Shown here: positions 7,796-12,515 of the stretch, in pieces
Layout of the letters: each line of letters opens with the position of its first letter
Position numbering within the stretch: position 1 is the stretch's first letter
Source of the DNA: Stephanodiscus triporus
Lineage: Eukaryota; Bacillariophyta; Thalassiosirophyceae; Thalassiosirales; Thalassiosiraceae
NCBI GenBank assembly: GCA_036939755.1
Contig: JALLAZ010000715.1
Span: 1-12,515 of the forward strand
DNA length: 12,515 bases
Reading direction: 5' to 3'
Notes under the pieces: generated by a model
Databases searched by the model: none
What the model was told of the DNA's origin: nothing
The model's input: the letters and a program-made list of their open reading frames with translations, nothing else
Made by a program: the position numbers and the translations under genes

Positions 7796-9004
7796 TCACG
7801 ACGATTTGCACCCCCCCCCCCCCCCCATCCTCCCTCCGAATCCTCTCTTCCGCATCCTCGTCGGCTCGACCCTGCTGCCCCTCCCCCCGGCCCTGAGCCT
7901 CCTTATCCTGCATTCGGCGAGCATCGCCGACGATCGCGGATCGACGACCTCCGTCGACGGTCGCGGCCCCGACGACGCAGCGGCGTCGCCGGAGACATCG
8001 GGGACGGGGACGGGATCGGTCACGACGACGCCGTCGTCGTCGACGTCGTCGTCGTCGTACGTGCGGTAGATCGAATCGACGACCTCGAGGACGTGACGTC
8101 CCGCGACGCGATCGTACCTGACGAGACAATCGACGGTCGTCGCAGTCGTATTCGTATTCGTATTCGTATTCGTATTTGTAATCGACGACGACGACGACGA
8201 ATACGACGACGACCGTCCCCTCCCCGCCGAGGCGCCCCCGTCCGCGTCGTCGACCGACGCGGGCCGTCGTCGTCGTCGTCGTCGTCCTCCCGACGCGCCG
8301 AACACCCCGACGACGCCGACGACGACGCCGCCCGCGCGCGCGGGGGGGGGGAGGGGTGATCGGGATTCCCTCCCCCTCCCCGTCGTCCTCGTCGCGGTGG
8401 ACGAGATCCATCGGAGCGCGGACGGCCCGAGCCGCGCGACGATCGTCGTCCTCGCGTCCGCCGTGGTAGCGGTACTACTCGTCGTCGCCGTCGTCGTCGT
8501 CGACGACGTCGGCCCCTCCTCGTCGTCCTCCTCCTCGTCGTCCTCCTCGGCGTCGTCGTCGGCGGTATCCGCCGTAATCGCGCCCGCCGCGACTGCGCCC
8601 CTCCCCCCCCCGTCGTCGTCGTCGTCTTCTTCTTCTTCCTTCCCCCCCCCCGCCTTGCCCTTCCCCTCCCCCTCCTCGAACCACGATTCGAGGAATCCGC
8701 CTCCGTCGTCGTCGTCGTCGTCGCTCGAATCGTCGTCGTCTTCGTCTTTGTCTTCGTCCCCCGCGACGACGGACCGCCCGGCGGAGCCCGTCGCGGTGCC
8801 GACCAAGTCGTACGGGCGGCAGCTCGCGGCACTACCACCCGTCGTCGTCTTCCTCGTCCCGTCGCCGTCGTCGTCATAGTCGCCTCCTCCTCCTCCTCCC
8901 GACGAAGAAGACGAGGACGAAGCGTCGTCGTCGTCGTCGTCGTCGTCGTCTTCGGCGATGGCGCGCATTTCCTCCTCGTCGAAGATGTCGCTGTTGTCGA
9001 TCAT
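7796..9004 (-). CDS. Low-complexity acidic protein of unknown function
   Basis: I do not recognise a family. The frame has 402 codons if it starts at the ATG at 9004-9002; an open extension upstream to 9100 has no ATG. The first 18 residues (MIDNSDIFDEEEMRAIAE) are non-repetitive and G/C-ending, which is the best reason to accept this frame. Then come an Asp run and Ser and Gly runs, a second Asp-rich block before FLESWFEEGEGK (about 104-115), Glu/Asp blocks near 130-165, a Thr-rich part, an Arg run, a Thr-Asn dipeptide run (about 275-287), the non-repetitive CLVRYDRVAGRHVLEVVDSIYRTY (about 290-313), and a basic Gly-rich tail. No signal peptide or convincing membrane span appears. Other frames on both strands are also open through the repeats, and a 16-C run at 7811-7826 makes the C-terminus uncertain. 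It is divergent from the S28 peptidase and convergent with ATP synthase alpha. Confidence 0.5.
   Translation of the reverse strand: MIDNSDIFDEEEMRAIAEDDDDDDDDDASSSSSSSGGGGGGDYDDDGDGTRKTTTGGSAASCRPYDLVGTATGSAGRSVVAGDEDKDEDDDDSSDDDDDDGGGFLESWFEEGEGKGKAGGGKEEEEDDDDDGGGRGAVAAGAITADTADDDAEEDDEEEDDEEGPTSSTTTTATTSSTATTADARTTIVARLGPSALRWISSTATRTTGRGRESRSPLPPPARAGGVVVGVVGVFGASGGRRRRRRRPASVDDADGGASAGRGRSSSYSSSSSSITNTNTNTNTNTTATTVDCLVRYDRVAGRHVLEVVDSIYRTYDDDDVDDDGVVVTDPVPVPDVSGDAAASSGPRPSTEVVDPRSSAMLAECRIRRLRAGGRGSRVEPTRMRKRGFGGRMGGGGGCKSS
7811..7826. repeat. Poly-C run of 16
   Basis: Sixteen C in a row on the plus strand, read as five Gly codons plus one base near the 3' end of the minus-strand acidic ORF. 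A one-base length error would move the stop codon: the neighbouring minus-strand frame continues to 7701 with a different tail. Confidence 0.9.
8147..8177. repeat. Hexanucleotide microsatellite (GTATTC)n
   Basis: About five copies of GTATTC on the plus strand, the last one imperfect. On the minus strand it reads ACG AAT and encodes the alternating Thr-Asn run of the acidic ORF. A hexamer keeps frame when it expands or contracts, so it is compatible with coding. Confidence 0.85.
8510..8950. repeat. GTC/GAC trinucleotide-rich tract
   Basis: Dense runs of GTC and CTC on the plus strand, with the purest blocks near 8703-8724 and 8920-8950, plus C runs near 8605 and 8644. On the minus strand they encode Asp, Glu and Gly runs of the acidic ORF; on the plus strand they would encode Ser or Val runs. 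Because the repeats contain no stop codon in most frames, overlapping ORFs here are weak evidence of genes. Confidence 0.75.
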
Positions 9005-9415
9005 CGGGGCGGTGGGGGGGGGTGGATTTGAATTATAGTATGGTTGTGGGCATGGTAACTCTCCATCAATATTCCTACTTATTCCTATTATGGTACGCAC
9101 AGAACGCCGAGACGAGGACGAACACTTCGTACTAGTACTTATTCCTACGCATAAGTGGAACTAGATCTCCTTTTCTCCCGCCACATCCCGGCCACCCTCC
9201 TCCCGCCCCTTTTAACAACACATAATACCACACACCTTCGTCGTACAACTTTCACCTTCATGCTTCTCGCAAATGAAAATTCAATGCACCCCCTCCTCCC
9301 ACCACAAAATAAAAGTGAGCCGAGCATATTATTATTATTCTCTCATCACAAAAAATCATAATAGGTATCTTGGATCGAACGGAGGACAAAAAGTGAACAA
9401 CGAATTAAACAATAA
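9005..9415. promoter_or_regulatory. Divergent promoter between the acidic ORF and the S28 peptidase
   Basis: A 411-bp spacer between opposed start codons, distinctly AT-richer than the genes on either side. The 12-mer TACTTATTCCTA occurs twice, 60 bp apart (9076-9087 and 9136-9147), with a further ATTCCTAC at 9071-9078; it could be a protein-binding site used by one or both genes. The peptidase start is preceded by an A-rich leader (ATTAAACAATAAATGG). No TATA box can be assigned with confidence. Confidence 0.45.
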
Positions 9416-11308
9416 ATGGCGAACTACGGCGCGATCGACGCGGCCGAAGGCCGACCGACGGTCCCGAGCGGCGCCGTACCTCCTCCTCCTCCCCCCTCCC
9501 CCCCCCCCCCGCGACCGCGCGTCGTCGTCGTCGCGCTGCTCGCGGCGGCGGCCTCCCTCGCCCTCCTCGCGACGACCGCGCGCTGCTACTACTACTACTA
9601 CCGCCCACCCCCCGTCGCGTCGTCCCGCCGGGTCCGCAACGATGCCTCGTCGTCGTCGTCGTCGTCGTCGTCCGCCATCCCGAACGACGAGAAATGCGCG
9701 ACCTTCCCGTGCCAACAACGACAGAAGAGGCAGCGCGACGAGGACGAGGACGAGGACGAGAACGAGATGCGATTCTACCACGGGCAGCTCGTGGATCACT
9801 TCGTCGTCGACGATGGAACGAGCAGCGGCGGCGGTCACGACGACGGCGACACGTGGAGTCATCGGTATTACGCGAGCACGAAATACTTCGGCGGACCCGG
9901 CCATCCGATATTTCACGTGGTCGGGGGGGAGGGAGCGCTCGACGCCGGCATGCTCTATCCGTTCGTCACGGAACGCCTGGCGCCGTACTTCGGCGCCGCG
10001 GTGATACAGGTCGAGCATAGATTTTACGGCCCCTACCGGCCCATAACGGGGAGGGAGCCGACCGTGTCGGAGTTGCTGCGACTGTTGACCCCCCAGCAGG
10101 CCATGGCGGACAACGTCCGGCTGGGACGCGCGCTCAAGTCGGAATTGTTGAACTGCTCGTACGATCGGTCGTCGACGTACTACTGTCCGGTGATATCCGT
10201 AGGGGGGAGCTACCCCGGCTTCCTCTCGGCGATGATGCGACTCGCGCATCCCGATTACGTCGACGTCGGATACGCGAGCTCCGCGCCCCTGAAGCTGTAC
10301 GACCAGTCGACCGACCAATACGCGTACTACGACATCGTGACGGACGTCGCCGAGCGCGCGTCGGCGGGATGCGCCGACGCCGTGAGGGACGCGCTTCGCA
10401 TGGCGAGGGACATGATCGTGGGCGCCGATAGCGTGGAGGACGCGGTCGTCGGCATGGCCATGTGCCCGAACGCCGTGCCGGAATACATCGATCGGACGTC
10501 GATACTCGCCGACGAGGTGACGAGCGCGGTCGGATTCACCTTCGCGGACTTCGACTCAGGGTATTATCCCCCCGGGCCGGGGACGGGACTTTACAAGGCC
10601 TGTCGTGTCTTTCAGGACGACGATCGCGATCATCGTAATAATACGACGACGACGTCGTCGTCGTCGTCGTCGCCGCTGTCGAGGGTCGGGACGTTCTTCC
10701 GCGTCTTCCGGGAGGAGGAGGGGGGGGAGACCCCGTACGAGGGCGACAGGGACGGCGGGGGGGCAAACGACGACGACGACTGCTTCGACCTGTCGGTCTT
10801 CCTCCCCGACGGCGAAAACGCGAGGATCACCACGTCGGATTGGTCCGGATCCGGCGGCGGCAACGACGGCAAGATGTGGGATTTCCAGCTGTGCACGACC
10901 GTGATCGATCCGATCGGCTTCTCGTCCGAGTCGATGTTCCCGCCGCGGAGGTGGACCTACGAGGGTCTCACAAGGTACTGTCAGCTCCGGTACGGCGAGG
11001 AGGTTACGCCCCGACCGTATGCGCTCGTGGAGGACTTGGGATTCGACGACCTCGTCGGGAACGGCGCGTCGAGGATACTCTTCACGAACGGCATGCGGGA
11101 CATGTGGTACGGTGGCTCGTACACGGAGGATTTGTCCGATACGATACTGGCGCTCAACTTCGAGAACGGGGCGCATCACAGCGACTTGTCCCACGTTGGC
11201 CCGACGGATGCGGATACCGATGATATCAAAGAGGGCTATGTGAAGATTCAAAATATACTCGAGAAGTGGCTGGGCGATATCAAAGCTGAGATCGATGCGG
11301 TGCAGTAG
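9416..11308 (+). CDS. Membrane-anchored S28 family serine peptidase (prolyl carboxypeptidase / DPP7-like)
   Basis: A single-exon gene for 630 residues. Family S28 enzymes cleave next to proline and have an alpha/beta-hydrolase fold. The N-terminus has a Pro-rich cytosolic stretch and a hydrophobic span (about residues 37-57, VVVVALLAAAASLALLATTA), which suggests a type II signal anchor or long signal peptide and a lumenal or extracellular catalytic domain. A Tyr run, a Ser run and an acidic Asp/Glu run form the linker. Conserved S28 features follow: GQLVDHF, GGEGALDAG, VEHRFYGPYRP, the nucleophile motif GGSYPG (Ser265), YASSAPL, MWDFQLCT, FTNGMRDMWYGG (Asp562) and GAHHSDL (His587/His588), giving a complete Ser-Asp-His set. 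Members are usually near 500 residues; the excess is the linker plus a Thr/Ser- and Asp-rich insertion (about 400-480). The aspartate motif reads DMW where DPW is usual. It ends in TAG TAG. Confidence 0.92.
   Translation: MANYGAIDAAEGRPTVPSGAVPPPPPPSPPPPRPRVVVVALLAAAASLALLATTARCYYYYYRPPPVASSRRVRNDASSSSSSSSSAIPNDEKCATFPCQQRQKRQRDEDEDEDENEMRFYHGQLVDHFVVDDGTSSGGGHDDGDTWSHRYYASTKYFGGPGHPIFHVVGGEGALDAGMLYPFVTERLAPYFGAAVIQVEHRFYGPYRPITGREPTVSELLRLLTPQQAMADNVRLGRALKSELLNCSYDRSSTYYCPVISVGGSYPGFLSAMMRLAHPDYVDVGYASSAPLKLYDQSTDQYAYYDIVTDVAERASAGCADAVRDALRMARDMIVGADSVEDAVVGMAMCPNAVPEYIDRTSILADEVTSAVGFTFADFDSGYYPPGPGTGLYKACRVFQDDDRDHRNNTTTTSSSSSSPLSRVGTFFRVFREEEGGETPYEGDRDGGGANDDDDCFDLSVFLPDGENARITTSDWSGSGGGNDGKMWDFQLCTTVIDPIGFSSESMFPPRRWTYEGLTRYCQLRYGEEVTPRPYALVEDLGFDDLVGNGASRILFTNGMRDMWYGGSYTEDLSDTILALNFENGAHHSDLSHVGPTDADTDDIKEGYVKIQNILEKWLGDIKAEIDAVQ
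9646..9672. repeat. GTC repeat encoding Ser in the peptidase linker
   Basis: About eight uninterrupted TCG/GTC triplets code for a nine-residue Ser run after the membrane span. It belongs to the same trinucleotide class that dominates the neighbouring acidic ORF, and a similar block at about 10642-10671 encodes the Thr/Ser insertion in the catalytic domain. Both are in frame and likely variable in length between alleles. Confidence 0.8.
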
Positions 11309-11327
11309 TAGCATCGAGGATGGATCA

Positions 11328-11348
11328 AGAGCAGCATGACGCTGCTCT
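11328..11348 (+). other. Short hairpin in the peptidase 3' UTR
   Basis: AGAGCAGC, loop ATGAC, GCTGCTCT: a perfect 8-bp stem starting 20 bp after the stop codon of the S28 gene. It could be a 3' UTR structure affecting stability or end formation. It is short enough to occur by chance, and eukaryotic genes do not use such hairpins as intrinsic terminators. Confidence 0.4.
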
Positions 11349-11927
11349 CGCTCCTCTCACACACCACTCCCCACCTCTGACTAAAAAGGAAGGGAACAAT
11401 ACAATTACACTTGTCTCTGCCTTGACTTTGCCAGCTCGGCGACAATGTGCGCATATAATTTAATTGATACAATAATTCAATTCTAGACTCCGATATCCTT
11501 TAACGAGCCATAATGTCAGTAGCGTTCAGATGTCGTTGAACATCTCTTTGATTCAACATTTGGAGTGAGTAAGTTCGTTTTTGGTCCCAGGATGAAAGGC
11601 AGACGGATTAGCAAAGTAAATGATGATTCAATCAACTGAGTGGAAGAATTTACTAGTGAAGGATGCACATGAAACAATGGCCGTCGCTCGAATAGCAAAC
11701 CTGGGGAAGCAGAACTAGTCGATTCGAGGACTGGTGCGACTGGGTCCTTAGGTCACCTCATTTGTGGGTGGGCAATTCAAGTTGTATCTCTAGTTTGGCC
11801 TATTGGACTTGAGGTATTATGATGCCAAAAAAAAAGTTACCATTCTTGATAATTCATTGTTACAGTCATGCTAATATCTCTCAACTCCATGACCGAATAA
11901 TTCCACTCTGGAACTGAAATTCTAGGC
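11349..11927. other. AT-richer spacer
   Basis: Nothing recognisable beyond a probable 3' UTR for the peptidase in the first 100 bp. There are AT-rich stretches near 11450-11480 and an A run near 11826-11834. No tRNA, no ORF above about 60 codons with protein-like content, and no repeat shared with the rest of the window was noticed. Confidence 0.45.
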
Positions 11928-12266
11928 ATGGATTTCTCTTCTCAAAATTTCCATTTCTCGGAACCGGATGGAGCCCGCCCGCAGGCTCGACAGAACCAAA
12001 ATATCCGGTCAGCCCATCATAATACGAATCAATGGAAGCTCTCTAATACGCCTCAAAGGTGGAAACTTCGAGGTATTGGCAAATCACTCGTCGCAACCTC
12101 ATACCGGAGCTACAGACCATATGCGGAGATGGATGATGTGATGACCAAGAAGAAGAAGATGAGCAAGGTGGTCAGGAACAACGAATCCAAACTCAACAAA
12201 GAACGAGTCAAGCAGGACAAGTCGCCATCCCGTCCATCGAGGATTAAAGAAGGTAGCATTCCATGA
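11928..12266 (+). CDS. Unassigned basic ORF, possibly part of a broken or edge-cut gene
   Basis: A 112-codon frame encoding a hydrophilic, Asn/Gln/Lys/Arg-rich product, with a Lys run (KKKKMSKVVRNNESKLNKERVK) in its second half. I recognise no domain. It stops with TGA at 12264-12266, exactly where a second frame opens (ATG at 12263). Codon use is not strongly G/C-ending, unlike the confident genes here, so it may be a mobile-element remnant or an unspliced exon. An antisense frame (12110-12409) is also open, so the strand is not settled. Confidence 0.3.
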   Translation: MDFSSQNFHFSEPDGARPQARQNQNIRSAHHNTNQWKLSNTPQRWKLRGIGKSLVATSYRSYRPYAEMDDVMTKKKKMSKVVRNNESKLNKERVKQDKSPSRPSRIKEGSIP

Positions 12267-12515
12267 TCCTCTCCAAGCTTCACAACGAGGTGCAACCTCG
12301 TCTTAAGGATATCCGAATGAGATTGAACGCGCTTGACCATGAGTGTCAGTCGCCAACGATGAAGAATAAGGGCATCAAGACGAGTACAAAAGAGGGACCG
12401 GACGACCAAATGTTACTACCCAATTCCAGCCTCGGCGGCAAGGCGGGGAAGGCCTATTTTGTGGTACAGGTTGGGGAAGTGCAAAATTTGTACAAGACGA
12501 CCAAAACGTCCGCGC
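12263..12515 (+). CDS. Partial ORF open to the window end
   Basis: Starting at ATG 12263, the frame has no stop to the last base (84 codons). Its product is mixed and non-repetitive (NEVQPRLKDIRMRLNALDHE, then GKAGKAYFVVQVGEVQNLYKT), which looks more protein-like than the spacer ORFs. It is in the -1 frame relative to the ORF at 11928-12266 and overlaps its stop as ATGA; the nearest upstream stop in its own frame is TAG at 12254-12256. The pair could be one gene split by a frameshift, exons of a spliced gene, or adjacent ORFs of a retroelement. No family recognised. Confidence 0.3.
   Translation, partial: MILSKLHNEVQPRLKDIRMRLNALDHECQSPTMKNKGIKTSTKEGPDDQMLLPNSSLGGKAGKAYFVVQVGEVQNLYKTTKTSA

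Noticed and set aside
8397..8879. Plus-strand ORF resembling a signal anchor followed by Ser/Pro runs
   Set aside because: The hydrophobic stretch comes from GTC/GTCGTC repeats read as Val and the rest from TCG/TCC read as Ser. The opposite strand has better non-repetitive islands. A membrane protein on this strand cannot be fully excluded.
9356..10318. Long minus-strand ORF opposite the S28 peptidase
   Set aside because: Its product is Arg/Val/Gly low complexity produced by the codon bias of the peptidase on the other strand.
11710..11745. tRNA-like B-box (GTCGATTCGAGGACT)
   Set aside because: No matching A-box, acceptor stem or anticodon arm could be folded around it.

Overview
The window looks like nuclear DNA of a diatom, probably a centric one. 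The evidence is a DUF6824 protein (a family concentrated in diatoms and related stramenopiles), a nuclear gene for the mitochondrial F1-ATPase alpha subunit with a targeting-peptide exon and a GT-AG intron, and a peptidase with a membrane anchor and long Ser/Asp simple-sequence runs. Genes are GC-rich, especially at third codon positions. Spacers are AT-richer or pyrimidine-rich and full of simple repeats. The species cannot be named from the sequence alone.

Layout. 1-150 holds direct and inverted copies of a short repeat cut by the window edge. 261-566 (-) is an unassigned ORF of doubtful status. 567-1651 is pyrimidine-rich spacer. 1652-2474 is bounded by perfect 20-bp inverted repeats and has arms full of the palindrome CGACATGTCG; it reads as a non-autonomous DNA transposon or foldback element. 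2475-3275 is spacer and probable 3' UTR, with one possible relic frame. 3276-4355 (-) is a single-exon DUF6824 gene. 4356-5290 is a divergent promoter region. 5291-7475 (+) is the ATP synthase alpha gene: exon 5291-5353, intron 5354-5912, exon 5913-7475. 7796-9004 (-) is a low-complexity acidic ORF that converges on it. 9005-9415 is a second divergent promoter, leading to a membrane-anchored S28 serine peptidase at 9416-11308 (+). The rest is spacer, then two overlapping open frames at the right edge that may be one broken or partial gene.

The three confident genes are unrelated in function: mitochondrial ATP synthesis, an uncharacterised stramenopile domain protein, and a secretory-pathway or surface peptidase. 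There is no operon-like system. The most unusual structure is the inverted-repeat element at 1652-2474. The next most notable points are the GTC/GAC repeat expansion across 7.8-10.7 kb, which keeps several frames open on both strands, and a serine in place of the usual Asn in the ATP synthase alpha signature.
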